A program made the position numbers and the translations under genes. From Cryobacterium sp. Y50 (GTDB taxonomy: Bacteria > Actinomycetota > Actinomycetes > Actinomycetales > Microbacteriaceae): a DNA stretch of 53,460 nt. Each line of letters opens with the position of its first letter. The stretch's first letter is position 1. Location: positions 1 through 53,460 of the forward strand of contig NZ_PJJM01000079.1 in NCBI RefSeq assembly GCF_002929805.1. The letters are read 5' to 3'. Of this stretch, positions 1 to 8,675 are shown in pieces. The notes under the pieces were generated by a model. The model made no database searches, was not told the DNA's origin, and saw only the letters and a list, made by a program, of their open reading frames with translations.

Positions 1-46
1 CAGGCAGGGCGACTGACCCCGTTGAAAGGACAGCACGCAAAAGAAA

Positions 47-193
47 ATGTTTACCAAAGCAAAATCACGTCCAGACTTCACCTCCGAATACAAGAACGGG
101 GCCGTGACATTAGTCGTCTTTACAACTAGGAGGTCACGACCGCTCTTCGAGGGCGAGGTGGTGACAAGACAACTCGGAGTCGTTGGGTGCTGA
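47..193 (+). pseudogene. possible IS3-type transposase OrfA remnant
   Basis: A 48-codon reading frame starts at ATG 47. Its first half (residues about 8-24, with DFTSEYKNGAVTLVV) resembles the N-terminal helix-turn-helix of IS3-family OrfA proteins, where a PEYK..AV.LV pattern is followed by TGRS..EVARELGV. The second half keeps only traces (TTRRS, TRQLGVVG) and stops at 193, and no OrfB follows. I read it as a decayed fragment; the similarity is judged by eye and is weak. The rest of 194-248 shows nothing recognisable. Confidence 0.3.
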
Positions 194-248
194 CACTCAC
201 GACCCACGGTGAGACCGGATAGACCGAGGGAAGGACAAAGCGTTCCGC

Positions 249-917
249 CTACTCGGCATTCCGGGCGATACGTACGCAACAGTATCCGTCTCTCGGCGCA
301 AATTGGACCTTGCGTGCGCGCTCACCAGCACCTTCCGCGACCCCAACCAGTAGGGCTAGGTTGGCCGCGCAGATGGTCTCGGTGTGACTCTTTGTAAGCT
401 GGTGGAACGGGCAGTTGTGAAGAAGCAGTCCGCCGTCACCATCGTCCTGAGGTTCATATCCGGTTGACTGCAGCACCACGTCCAATGAGCCGGCACTCAT
501 GCCCAACGTTCGACCGTGTTCCACACACACCCGAGTGAGCGACTCCTGGGCGGGCTTCCCTGTGCGATTGGATTGCTCAATGGCAGAGACCAACAGCTCT
601 GCGGCCAGAGCGTAGTGTCGGCCCGGAACGGACACGACGATTTCGTTGGTCGCACGCCGGTACAGCTTGGCCGGCCGTCCAGCGCCAGGACCAGTTCGGC
701 CCGTGCGGCGCTGAAATTCGGTGTCCAACAGCCCGCATCGAGCAAGTCTCTCCAAGTGAAACGCCACCGTCCCGCGCGGAATACCGAGCGCCTCGGCCGC
801 CTCATCACGGCCCATCGGCGTGGCACTTTGAGAGACGAGATCGAACAAAGTTCGGCGTAACGGGTCGCTGAGCGACGCGATAGCGGAGATGTCATCCGGC
901 CGTGATTGTTCGTTCAT
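249..917 (-). CDS. SufR-like helix-turn-helix transcriptional regulator
   Basis: A 222-residue DNA-binding regulator. Residues about 10-70 form an ArsR/MarR-type winged helix (SDPLRRTLFDLVSQS, then AAEALGIPRGTVAFHLERL). The C-terminal half carries the Cys pattern NCPFH..., ETICAANLALL and GYCCVRI, typical of SufR-like actinobacterial repressors in which cysteines bind an Fe-S cluster or metal; cluster binding here is inferred. It is transcribed divergently from the ferredoxin reductase at 1019 and is the natural candidate to control it and ribA. There is no Shine-Dalgarno sequence before ATG 917; a -10-like TACGAT (925-930) lies 7 nt upstream, suggesting a leaderless mRNA. What it senses is unknown. 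Confidence 0.85.
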   Translation of the reverse strand: MNEQSRPDDISAIASLSDPLRRTLFDLVSQSATPMGRDEAAEALGIPRGTVAFHLERLARCGLLDTEFQRRTGRTGPGAGRPAKLYRRATNEIVVSVPGRHYALAAELLVSAIEQSNRTGKPAQESLTRVCVEHGRTLGMSAGSLDVVLQSTGYEPQDDGDGGLLLHNCPFHQLTKSHTETICAANLALLVGVAEGAGERARKVQFAPRDGYCCVRIARNAE

Positions 918-924
918 AGTGATA

Positions 925-978
925 ATCGTAACTCTAAAACAAAGTATCTTGACAAAAGAAACGAATGGCTCCTAAAGT
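925..978. promoter_or_regulatory. overlapping divergent promoters and possible operator
   Basis: Rightward promoter for the reductase: TTGACA (949-954), 18-nt spacer, TAAAGT (973-978). Leftward promoter for the regulator: TTGTCA (complement of 950-955), 19-nt spacer, TACGAT (complement of 925-930). The two -35 boxes overlap. An imperfect dyad ACTCT-N5-AAAGT (931-945) lies inside the leftward spacer and is a plausible operator for the SufR-like protein. Confidence 0.5.
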
Positions 979-1018
979 TGGGCTACGAAGCTCGCCAGGA
1001 CACTAGTAAAGAGGAACC

Positions 1019-2248
1019 ATGCCGGATTCTGAGAGTTATGTCATCGTCGGAGCGGGGCTCGCTGGTGCGTCCGCTGCCAGGGCGCTGCGAGAAGAGGGCT
1101 TCACCGGGCCGATCCAACTGATCGGCGCCGAGGCGCACCGGCCCTATATCCGACCGCCCCTTTCGAAGGATTACCTCAGCGGATCCAGCGACCGCGACTC
1201 TGTATACGTTGATCCCAAGGATTGGTACGCGGAGCATAAGGTTGAGTTGTTCCTCAGCACTTCTGTCGCCAGCGTTGATGCTGCTCACCAGCTCATTCAT
1301 ACTGACGCCGGTGAGGCCTTTGCATACGGAAAGTTGCTACTCACCACTGGCTCGTCTCCTCGCCGCCTGTCGATTCCTGGGGCAGACCTCGAAGGAGTGC
1401 ACTACCTGCGTACCCTGGAAGACTCCGACATCCTGCGTCCTCTACTTGCAGGCGGAAGTTTGCGTCTCGTCCTAATCGGCTCGGGCTGGATTGGCATGGA
1501 GGTGGCTGCGACGGCACGCACCCTAGGAAATGACGTGACGATTCTCGAACGCGACCCAATCCCGCTGGCGAATGCGCTCGGCGACGAGCTCGGCCAGATG
1601 TTCGCCGATCTCCACGAACAAAACGGCGTCATCCTGCGGCGCTCGGTGTCCGTTGAAAGCGTTCTCGGACAGGACGGGCGCGCTAGCGCTGTGCAACTCG
1701 AAAGCGGAGAGGTCATTCCCGCGGACCTCGTCTTGGTCGGCATTGGTGCCACGCCCAATGTTGCGCTGGCCGATTCAGCGGGGCTCACGATCGATAATGG
1801 CATCTCAGTTGATGCGTCGCTTCGCACGAGCGACCCAGCAATCTACGCGGCGGGTGACGTTGCCAATGCCTACCATCCTCTGGCGAAGTTGCGACTGCGC
1901 AGCGAACACTGGGCCAATGCTTTGAATGGCGGGAAGGCTGCGGCGCGGTCGATGCTCGGCCAAAAGGTGTCCTTCGACGACGTCCCGTACTTCTACACCG
2001 ACCAGTTCGACGTCGGAATGGAGTACTCCGGATTCGGCCCCCTGACCCGGGGAGCTGAGGTGGTGTATCGAGGCGACCGGGCTGGTCGCGAATTCATCGC
2101 CTTCTGGGTGGCGGATGGGAAAGTTGTTGCTGGCATGAACGTGAATGTCTGGGATGTCAACGAAGCCGTGCAAGGCATCATTCGACGTGGCAACCAAGTC
2201 GATCGCGCCAAGCTTGCGGATGCCGATGTACCCCTGGAATCGCTGTAA
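1019..2248 (+). CDS. NAD(P)/FAD-dependent ferredoxin (rubredoxin) reductase
   Basis: A 409-residue flavoprotein of the BphA4/putidaredoxin-reductase type, which passes electrons from NAD(P)H through FAD to a small iron-sulfur protein. Visible: the N-terminal FAD Rossmann motif VIVGAGLAGASAA (residues about 7-19), RPPLSKDYL, the second dinucleotide motif LIGSGWIGMEVAA near residue 155, the FAD-binding AAGDVAN, and the C-terminal reductase domain with VPYFYTDQFDVGMEYSG. It follows the promoter at 949-978 and has GAGGA just before its ATG. RibA begins 2 nt after its stop, so the two are very probably one operon. No ferredoxin, rubredoxin or oxygenase partner gene is in the window, so the electron acceptor is unknown. 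Confidence 0.9.
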   Translation: MPDSESYVIVGAGLAGASAARALREEGFTGPIQLIGAEAHRPYIRPPLSKDYLSGSSDRDSVYVDPKDWYAEHKVELFLSTSVASVDAAHQLIHTDAGEAFAYGKLLLTTGSSPRRLSIPGADLEGVHYLRTLEDSDILRPLLAGGSLRLVLIGSGWIGMEVAATARTLGNDVTILERDPIPLANALGDELGQMFADLHEQNGVILRRSVSVESVLGQDGRASAVQLESGEVIPADLVLVGIGATPNVALADSAGLTIDNGISVDASLRTSDPAIYAAGDVANAYHPLAKLRLRSEHWANALNGGKAAARSMLGQKVSFDDVPYFYTDQFDVGMEYSGFGPLTRGAEVVYRGDRAGREFIAFWVADGKVVAGMNVNVWDVNEAVQGIIRRGNQVDRAKLADADVPLESL

Positions 2249-2250
2249 TC

Positions 2251-2940
2251 ATGGCTGAAACATGTTTCAGTACCAGCCCCTCCGGGGCACCCATCGCCGC
2301 ACTCTCGAAGGGAGGAGACAGTACTAGCACTGTCCGTACGATCGCGATATCCGGCGTCACATTTGAAGTTGAAACGACCGTTCCGACCAAGCACGGCACT
2401 TTCCAGTTCCGCGCCTACCGCGACCTTGTCACGGGAAGCGAACATCTCGCCGTCGTGTCTGGCACACCAACCGACGGCTGCCTCGTTCGCGTGCACTCAG
2501 AATGTCTGACCGGTGAGGTATTCGAATCTCAGAAATGTGAATGCGGCCCACAACTTGACTCCGCCCTCAACACAATCAATCAATACGGCGGCGTCGTGAT
2601 CTACATGCGCGGCCACGAGGGCCGCGGCATCGGACTTATCAACAAACTCAGGGCCTACCGACTGCAAGAAGCCGGCTTAGACACGCTCGATGCGAACCTC
2701 GCGCTCGGCCTCCCCGCGGACGGCCGTGACTACTCTGCCGCGGCTGCTATCCTTCACAACCTCCGACTTCACGCCGTGCGTCTCCTCACCAACAATCCCG
2801 ACAAGGTCGACCAGCTCACCGGGCACGGGATCACCGTCCTCGAGCGCGTACCACTTACAGCGGGTGCACATCCGGCCAACTCCGCGTATCTGCGCACCAA
2901 ACGTGATCGCATGGGACACCTCTTTCAACACGCCCTCTGA
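2251..2940 (+). CDS. ribA: GTP cyclohydrolase II
   Basis: A 229-residue stand-alone GTP cyclohydrolase II, the first riboflavin enzyme, converting GTP to the diaminopyrimidine phosphate with loss of formate and pyrophosphate. The zinc cysteines are C85, C96 and C98 (HSECLTG and KCECGPQL), followed by YMRGHEGRGIGL (118-129) and LLTNNP near 178-183. A variable extension of about 30 residues precedes the core. Most actinobacteria already make this activity from a bifunctional ribBA, so a lone copy next to a flavoprotein reductase may be an auxiliary flavin-supply gene under the SufR-like regulator (inference). A run of six CCTGA repeats begins about 30 nt after the stop. Confidence 0.92.
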   Translation: MAETCFSTSPSGAPIAALSKGGDSTSTVRTIAISGVTFEVETTVPTKHGTFQFRAYRDLVTGSEHLAVVSGTPTDGCLVRVHSECLTGEVFESQKCECGPQLDSALNTINQYGGVVIYMRGHEGRGIGLINKLRAYRLQEAGLDTLDANLALGLPADGRDYSAAAAILHNLRLHAVRLLTNNPDKVDQLTGHGITVLERVPLTAGAHPANSAYLRTKRDRMGHLFQHAL

Positions 2941-2970
2941 TCTTGAGATCCGAAACCCCGCCGAGCCCAT

Positions 2971-3002
2971 CCTGACCTGACCTGACCTGACCTGACCTGA
3001 CC
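2971..3002. repeat. pentanucleotide tandem repeat (CCTGA)x6
   Basis: Six exact copies of CCTGA plus two bases, 30 nt after the ribA stop and in non-coding DNA. No hairpin is formed. It is a simple-sequence tract expected to be prone to slippage. Confidence 0.95.
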
Positions 3003-3478
3003 ATACAATCTTCGTTCACCCACCCCCGGATGCTAAGGAATTTTCAAGTAATTCCATTTGGATTCTCAAATGGTTGTGACCGACCCCACTGTCCGAGATA
3101 TCCGCGCCAGCTCAGTTCGACCTCCGAGAGGTCCCCTTTGTGAGTTGCTTTAGTCAGTATTCACTGACCGTCGTACCGTCGCTCCTCACGTTCACGAAGC
3201 AACACTCAAGCTCGGGAACAACATCACTCAATGGGACGTGACCATAATTGGATCCAACATGAGCATTAGCGTCCTCGTCTATACCGGCACATCGAAGTTG
3301 GACTTGCGGGCGCTTCTCGTGAGCGTCGTGCTGCCGTAGCAGGAGTTCGGAGGTCTACAAAGCGTTCCTCAGGAGGGTGATAACACCCTTGACCGCTGCG
3401 ACCGGCTACCGCCGGCATCCGCTCATGTGTCGAATGTTTACGTACCTGTTCGCTTATTCGGGGCGGCAGGAACATGCT
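3003..3478. other. 476-nt region without a recognisable gene
   Basis: No reading frame here looks coding. Two dyads are visible. CCATTTG-N6-CAAATGG lies at 3054-3073. AGGGTG-ATAA-CACCCT lies at 3374-3389, immediately before TTGACC (3389-3394) and about 90 nt upstream of the C-S lyase. The second is the better candidate for an operator of the sulfur amino acid genes. I looked for S-adenosylmethionine or cobalamin riboswitch cores and could not fit one convincingly. Confidence 0.5.
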
Positions 3479-3484
3479 GTGGTC

Positions 3485-4657
3485 ATGTCAGTCATCGAGG
3501 TAGCACCGCTGGAGCATATCCGGCGCGAGCGCAGTAGCATCAAGTGGACTCGGTTTCCTGCCGACGTACTTCCCTTGTTTGTTGCCGAGATGGATTACCC
3601 CCTGGCACCGGAGATTGTCGCGACTCTGGTGGAGCGCGTGCAGGCCTCCGACACCGGCTACCTCGACGGCCCGGGACCGCTTGCTCCGGCCTTCGCCGCG
3701 TTCGCCCTGAATCGCTGGGGTTGGAACGTCGACGCGAGCCATGTACACCTTGCCACCGATGTCAGCGTCGGCATCGTCGAGGCCCTGCGCTTGGTCGTGC
3801 CGGTTGGCGGCCACGTCTCGATCACCCCGCCGGTCTACCCGCCGTTCTATGAACTTGTGGAGGAGGCCCTCGGCAATGTCGTCGAGACCCCCCTGATCGA
3901 GCACGGTGGCACCTGGTTGTTCGACTTCGCGGCGCTGGAGCACAGTTTTGCTTCCGGCATCGATGCCTTCCTCCTGTGCAACCCACACAACCCGCACGGC
4001 ATCGTCTGGGCGCGGGCCGCACTCGAGAAGCTCGCCCAGCTCGCGGCCCGCTATGACGTCTTCGTGATTTCCGACGAGATCCACGCCCCGCTCACCTACC
4101 CCGGCGCCACCTTCACCCCGTTCGCCCCGCTGGCCGTGACCGCCGGTGCGCGCGCCGTGACCGTGACCTCGGCGAGCAAAGGCTGGAACATCGCCGGGCT
4201 CAAGTGCGCCATCATGGTCGCGGCCGATGACGCGACCAACGAGCTGCTCAACCGCCTGCCAGAGGAAGTCGCCTGTCGCACCAGCATTCTCGGGCTGCAC
4301 GCCAATATCAGCGCGTTCGGTTGTACCGACTGGCTCGACAATGCCATCGACCAAATTGTCAGCAACGATGCTCTCCTGAATTCCCTGCTCTGCGAACATC
4401 TGCCCGCCGTGATCTATCACCGGCCGCGCGCCAGCTATCTTGCCTGGATGGATCTTCGCCACGTGGGTCTCGGGGACAATCCGTACCAGCGCATTCTCGT
4501 CGATGCCCGCGTCGCTCTCAACAGCGGTGAGTCCTTCGGGCTCGGCGGCGAGGGCTTCGCCCGCCTCAACCTGGCCTGCTCCCCCGATACCCTGCGCGAG
4601 GCCGTTGCCCGCATCGCGGCGCTCGTCGCCCGGGTGTCGGCCGAGGCGGCTGCCTGA
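3485..4657 (+). CDS. MalY/PatB-type PLP-dependent C-S lyase (aminotransferase fold)
   Basis: A fold-type I PLP enzyme of about 390 residues, in the MalY/PatB branch that cleaves cystathionine or other cysteine conjugates to pyruvate, ammonia and a thiol. Visible: FPADVLPLFVAEMDYP near the N-terminus, CNPHNPHG (family NP.NP.G), ISDEIHAPL with the PLP-pairing Asp, and the Schiff-base lysine K232 in TSASKGWNIAGLK. The start could be ATG 3485 or in-frame GTG 3479; the purine-rich GGCAGGA at 3465-3471 suits 3479 slightly better. The next gene overlaps or follows closely, so this is the first gene of a sulfur amino acid unit. Substrate is not decided by sequence. Confidence 0.88.
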   Translation: MSVIEVAPLEHIRRERSSIKWTRFPADVLPLFVAEMDYPLAPEIVATLVERVQASDTGYLDGPGPLAPAFAAFALNRWGWNVDASHVHLATDVSVGIVEALRLVVPVGGHVSITPPVYPPFYELVEEALGNVVETPLIEHGGTWLFDFAALEHSFASGIDAFLLCNPHNPHGIVWARAALEKLAQLAARYDVFVISDEIHAPLTYPGATFTPFAPLAVTAGARAVTVTSASKGWNIAGLKCAIMVAADDATNELLNRLPEEVACRTSILGLHANISAFGCTDWLDNAIDQIVSNDALLNSLLCEHLPAVIYHRPRASYLAWMDLRHVGLGDNPYQRILVDARVALNSGESFGLGGEGFARLNLACSPDTLREAVARIAALVARVSAEAAA

Positions 4658-4719
4658 TGACCACCCCTGGTCAAACGGATGCCCCGCTCCCGACCCACAC
4701 CGACGCAACAGGAAGTTCC

Positions 4720-6099
4720 ATGGCCACGCCAGCACCAGCACCCGCTAGATTCAAATCTTCGCCGCTGAACTCTGACGCTGCCGCAGTCGTCGCGCCGATC
4801 ACCGACTGGGACGGCTTCAGCTTCGACACCCGCCAGGTGCACGTCGGCGAATACGCCGACGAAAACCGCGGCGCGCGCATTCCGCCGCTCACCCTGAGCG
4901 CCGGCTACGTCTTCGACTCCTTCGACGACGGGGCTGCACGCTTCAATGGCGGGTCGCGGGAGCCCATCTATTCGCGACAGGGCAACCCCACCAACGCGGT
5001 CGCCGAACAGCGACTGGCCTCGCTGGAGGGCGGCTCCGCCTGCGTCGCCGTGTCGAGTGGGCAGGCCGCGATCAGCGCCGCCCTGTTCGCCCTGGCCGAA
5101 TCGGGTGAGCACATCGTCTCGACCGCGAGCATCTACGGCGGCACTCGAATTCTGCTCGGCCGAAGCTTTCGCCGCATGGGCATTGAAGTCGACTACGTCT
5201 GGGACACCGACTCCGACGAAGCCTGGGACGCCGTGATTCGGCCGGAAACCAAGGCGATCTTTACTGAAACCATTCCTAACCCGCGCAACGACGTCGTCGA
5301 CATTGCCCGCGTTGCCGCCGTCGCCCGCCGCCACGGTATTCCGCTCGTCGTCGACAACACCGTCGCCACGCCGTACCTCATTCGCCCGTTCGAGCACGGC
5401 GCCGATATCGTCGTGCACTCGACCACCAAGTTTCTCAGCGGCCACGGCGCCGGGGTGTCGGGCGCGATCGTTGACGGCGGCACCTTCGACTGGGCGGCGA
5501 GTTCCCGCCGCTACCCGCTGCTGACCGACTCGCTGCGTCCAGGCTTGCCCTCGCTGCTCGAACAGTTCGGCCCGGCCGCCTACGCCCAGTACGTGCGCGA
5601 GGCCGTCGTCAACGACGTCGGTCCGTCGCTCTCACCGTTCAACGGATTTCTGCTGCACCAGGGCATCGAGACCCTGTCGCTGCGTATGGAACGTCACGTT
5701 GACAACTCCATCGCCATCGCGCACTGGCTCGAAGAACAGCCCGAGGTCGAGGTCGTCGACTACGCCGGCCTGCCGAGCAGCCCGCTGCACCAGATCGCAC
5801 AGAAGTACTACAACGGCCGTACCGGCTCGGTGTTCGCCGTCACCGTCAAGGGCGGCACGGAGGGTGCCCGCGCTTTCACCAACGGCCTGCGCGTGTTCAG
5901 CCGCATGACCGGAATCGGCGACACCCGCTCGATGGTGCTGCACCCGCTCACCACCACCCACGCCTCGTTTGCCCCCGATCTCAACGCCCGCCTCGGCATC
6001 ACCGCCGGAATGCTGCGCCTGTCGGTCGGCATCGAAGCGCTCGATGACCTTCTGCTCGACCTCCGCGGGGGGCTCGACCGAGTCGCCGGCATCCTCTAA
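4720..6099 (+). CDS. metY: O-acetylhomoserine sulfhydrylase (Cys/Met metabolism PLP enzyme)
   Basis: A gamma-family PLP enzyme (about 459 residues) expected to make homocysteine from O-acetylhomoserine and sulfide. Visible: TRQVHVGEY, PPLTLSAGYVFDSF, YSRQGNPTNAVAEQRLASLEGG, VVDNTVATPYLIRPFEHGAD, and the PLP lysine in HSTTKFLSGHGAG (K237 from this start). I chose ATG 4720 because CAGGAAG sits 5 nt upstream. An in-frame ATG at 4657 overlaps the upstream stop codon (ATGA) and would add 21 unconserved residues, so it remains possible. It pairs with the C-S lyase upstream, and metH lies at 12791-16414, so homocysteine and methionine synthesis are both encoded nearby. Confidence 0.88.
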   Translation: MATPAPAPARFKSSPLNSDAAAVVAPITDWDGFSFDTRQVHVGEYADENRGARIPPLTLSAGYVFDSFDDGAARFNGGSREPIYSRQGNPTNAVAEQRLASLEGGSACVAVSSGQAAISAALFALAESGEHIVSTASIYGGTRILLGRSFRRMGIEVDYVWDTDSDEAWDAVIRPETKAIFTETIPNPRNDVVDIARVAAVARRHGIPLVVDNTVATPYLIRPFEHGADIVVHSTTKFLSGHGAGVSGAIVDGGTFDWAASSRRYPLLTDSLRPGLPSLLEQFGPAAYAQYVREAVVNDVGPSLSPFNGFLLHQGIETLSLRMERHVDNSIAIAHWLEEQPEVEVVDYAGLPSSPLHQIAQKYYNGRTGSVFAVTVKGGTEGARAFTNGLRVFSRMTGIGDTRSMVLHPLTTTHASFAPDLNARLGITAGMLRLSVGIEALDDLLLDLRGGLDRVAGIL

Positions 6100-6119
6100 A
6101 CGCTAGGTACTCTGAATTC

Positions 6120-6710
6120 ATGAACCTCACTGCGCCAATTTTCACTGCGCCCATTTTCTCCCGCACCCCGGCAGCACGCACCTCGGCCATACTGGGCGCG
6201 CTCGTTCTGCTCGCCGCGTTGAGCGGATGCGCCACCACCGATTCCGGGACCGGCTCGCCGGCATCCGCTGGCGCCACCGCCACCGCTGGAGCGGATGCTG
6301 CGGCCGTCGATTGCACCGGCGTCAACGTCGTCGTCGACTTCGGCACCCTCGTCGCCGACTCGGTCACCGAGTGCGTCGACGCGACCCAGGCGATTGCCGC
6401 GAGCGAGACCCTTGCGATTTCCGGTGTCACAACCGAGGGAAGCGTGGAATACGGCGACCAGATCGTCTGCCGCGTCAACGAGCGCCCGGCCGCCGACGAA
6501 ACCGTTGTGGTCGATGGCCAGAAATCGTTCACCGAAACCTGCGCTTCGATGCCACCCGCGTACGCGTACTGGGCGCTCTGGGTGAAAGCCACCCCCGACG
6601 CCGACTGGGAGTACGCGCAGGAGGGCCTCGGCACGCTCGAGGTCGAGCCCGGCCAGTCAGTGGGCCTCGTCTACACGACCGGCACCGAAACACCCACGCC
6701 CGGCAGCTAA
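6120..6710 (+). CDS. secreted lipoprotein linked to an ECF transporter (SCO2322/DUF4430-like)
   Basis: A 196-residue protein with a hydrophobic signal segment (about 20-38) ending in the lipobox LSGC (Cys38 lipidated), then a Thr/Ala/Gly-rich linker. The C-terminal part has ETCASMPPAYAYWALWVK followed by a WEYAQEGLG turn, like the small beta domains (DUF4430 or SCO2322 family) found beside actinobacterial ECF transporters; I make this match from memory and with moderate confidence. It stops directly against the GTG of the transporter gene (TAA then GTG 6711), so it is co-translated with it. It may be the outer-surface binding partner of the transporter; the ligand is unknown. Confidence 0.7.
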   Translation: MNLTAPIFTAPIFSRTPAARTSAILGALVLLAALSGCATTDSGTGSPASAGATATAGADAAAVDCTGVNVVVDFGTLVADSVTECVDATQAIAASETLAISGVTTEGSVEYGDQIVCRVNERPAADETVVVDGQKSFTETCASMPPAYAYWALWVKATPDADWEYAQEGLGTLEVEPGQSVGLVYTTGTETPTPGS

Positions 6711-8675
6711 GTGTTTCGCCTGCGCCTGGCTCCGCTGCGCGCGGCAGTCGTACTCGCTGTGGGCTTCGTGCTGCTGCGGGTCGTCTACCGCGTGGTGTTT
6801 GGCGGATCCGGCACCGGTCCGCTGCTGTTGCTGGATCTTCCAAGACTCCGGCTCGACGGGCCGTTCAGCCACATCACCCTGTTCGGCCCGGTCACCCTAC
6901 TCGGGCTCGGAAACGCGGCGCAAAGCGCACTGCCGGTCGCCGCCGTCATCGTGTTCTTCGGCCTGCTCAACGCGGTCATCAACGTGCAGGCCCTGTTCGC
7001 ACGCGGTGCCGGTCGCGGGCCGCTGCGCGCCATCTCCCGTTCGCTCGTGATCGCCTGGGCGACCTTTCCGGCACTGCTGGAGTCGGTGCGCCGGGTGCGG
7101 GTCGCCCGCTCCCTGCGCGGAGAACGGTCGATCGCGTCGCTGCTCGTGCCCATTTTCGAGCAGACGATCGAGCGTGCGCTCGCGCTGGCCGCGTCGATGG
7201 AAACCCGCGGTTTCGCGGCCACCCGCGTCGTGACCGGCGTGTGCGAGGCACCGGTGGTGCTCCGGGATGCCGGTTTGAACTTTGGCGCTGCGCCTGACAA
7301 GACGCGCTGGCATCTGGACGAGCTCAACGTCACCCTCAAGCCAGCTACCCTCACCGTGATCGTCGGCGCGACCGGGTCGGGTAAAAGCAGCCTGCTGCAC
7401 AGCATGAGCGGTCTGTTCCAGCACTTTTACGACGGTACCCAGCAGGGACGCATCGACATTGTCGGCGCCGACCGGGCCTCGACTCCGCCGCGCGCCACCG
7501 CCGGATTCGTCGGGCTCGTCGCGCAGAACGTGCGCCTCAGCTTCGCTGCCGAAACAGTACACGACGAGATCGGCTTCGCCCTGGCCGTGCGCAATGTCGC
7601 CGCGCCGATCGTGCACGCTCGCGTTCTCGAGGTGGCCGCCCGCCTGAAAATCGAGTGCCTGGTCGACCGTCCGATCGAGCAGCTCTCGGCCGGTGAGGCC
7701 AGCCTCGTCGCGATCGCCGCCGCCCTTGTAAACCATCCCCTTCTGTTGCTCGTCGACGAGCCGCTCGCCGACCTCGACACGGCCGCCCGGGATCGGGTCT
7801 GCACCGTGCTCGGCCAGCTGGCCCACGAGGCCGGCGTCTGCGTCGTCATCGCCGAACACAACACGCGTGAGTTCGTAACGGTAGCGGATGCCTGGCTCCA
7901 GATTCGAAGCAGCCGACTGCACCAGCTTTCCGCCGCCGAGCTCCCGGGCACCGACTTAGCGAACAGTTTTCGTGTCCCGGCACCGGTCTCAACCGCCCTG
8001 CGCCCTGCGGTGCCGCTCGCGAGCATCCGTCGGTTGAGTGTTCTGCATCGAACCAATCTGGTCGTGGACGACGTGTCGTTCGAGGTGCAGCCCGGCGAGC
8101 TGATCGCGCTGCGCGGCAGCAACGGCGCCGGCAAGAGCAGCCTGCTGCGGACGATCGCGCTGCCGACGACGGCCGATACTGTCATCGTCTCCGGGAGCGA
8201 CGTCCATTCGCTCAAGCGGCGCACCCGACGGCAGGCAGTGGCGCTCGTGCCCGAGAACTTCGACGACCTCTTATTTGCCATCACCGTCGGGGAGGAGTGT
8301 CGCCGGGCCGATCGCGGCTTGACGGGGGTCAGCACCGCGCAAACCTTCGCGCATTTGCTGGGTTTCGACGTCACAGCGGATGCCGCACCCCTGCTGCAGA
8401 GTCACCCGCGCGACCTGTCCGCCGGCGAACGCCTTTGCCTCGTGATGGCTATCCAGCTTGGCGCCCGACCGGCTCTGCTGCTCGTCGACGAACCGACCCG
8501 TGGTCTCGACCTTCAGGCGCGCACCCTCGTGGGTGCGGCGCTGCTGACGGCCGCCAGCCACAGTGCCGCGGTCATCTTCGCCACCCACGACGACGACTTC
8601 GCGCTCGGCCTCGCCACGCGAACGCTTTGCATGGAGGCCGGCCGGCTGTCTGCCCCGATCACGGTGCGCCTGTGA
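6711..8675 (+). CDS. single-chain ECF transporter: EcfT plus two ATPase domains
   Basis: A 654-residue fusion of all three energizing subunits of an energy-coupling-factor vitamin or metal importer. Residues 1-175 are an EcfT domain with hydrophobic segments (about 11-30, 60-93, 108-125) and coupling motifs ARSLRGERS and ASMETRGF. ATPase 1: Walker A GATGSGKSS (219-227), Q-loop VAQN, signature LSAGE near 325, Walker B LLLLVDEPLADLD. ATPase 2: Walker A GSNGAGKSS near 470, signature LSAGE near 571, Walker B LLLVDEPTRGLD. A-A' fusions are common in actinobacteria; having T in the same chain is less usual. Its stop overlaps the GTG of the S component. Substrate unknown; cobalamin is a guess from the neighbouring methionine genes. 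Confidence 0.9.
   Translation: MFRLRLAPLRAAVVLAVGFVLLRVVYRVVFGGSGTGPLLLLDLPRLRLDGPFSHITLFGPVTLLGLGNAAQSALPVAAVIVFFGLLNAVINVQALFARGAGRGPLRAISRSLVIAWATFPALLESVRRVRVARSLRGERSIASLLVPIFEQTIERALALAASMETRGFAATRVVTGVCEAPVVLRDAGLNFGAAPDKTRWHLDELNVTLKPATLTVIVGATGSGKSSLLHSMSGLFQHFYDGTQQGRIDIVGADRASTPPRATAGFVGLVAQNVRLSFAAETVHDEIGFALAVRNVAAPIVHARVLEVAARLKIECLVDRPIEQLSAGEASLVAIAAALVNHPLLLLVDEPLADLDTAARDRVCTVLGQLAHEAGVCVVIAEHNTREFVTVADAWLQIRSSRLHQLSAAELPGTDLANSFRVPAPVSTALRPAVPLASIRRLSVLHRTNLVVDDVSFEVQPGELIALRGSNGAGKSSLLRTIALPTTADTVIVSGSDVHSLKRRTRRQAVALVPENFDDLLFAITVGEECRRADRGLTGVSTAQTFAHLLGFDVTADAAPLLQSHPRDLSAGERLCLVMAIQLGARPALLLVDEPTRGLDLQARTLVGAALLTAASHSAAVIFATHDDDFALGLATRTLCMEAGRLSAPITVRL

Noticed and set aside
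3080..3130. CCCCACTGT motif resembling a cobalamin riboswitch core upstream of the sulfur amino acid and ECF genes
   Set aside because: The upstream GGGAA and GGTG elements and a matching B12 box could not be placed at proper spacing, so a riboswitch call is not supported.
3488..4741. 417-codon open frame antisense to the C-S lyase
   Set aside because: Shadow of the real gene, with composition typical of antisense GC-rich DNA (Gly/Arg/Val/Asp-rich, no motifs).
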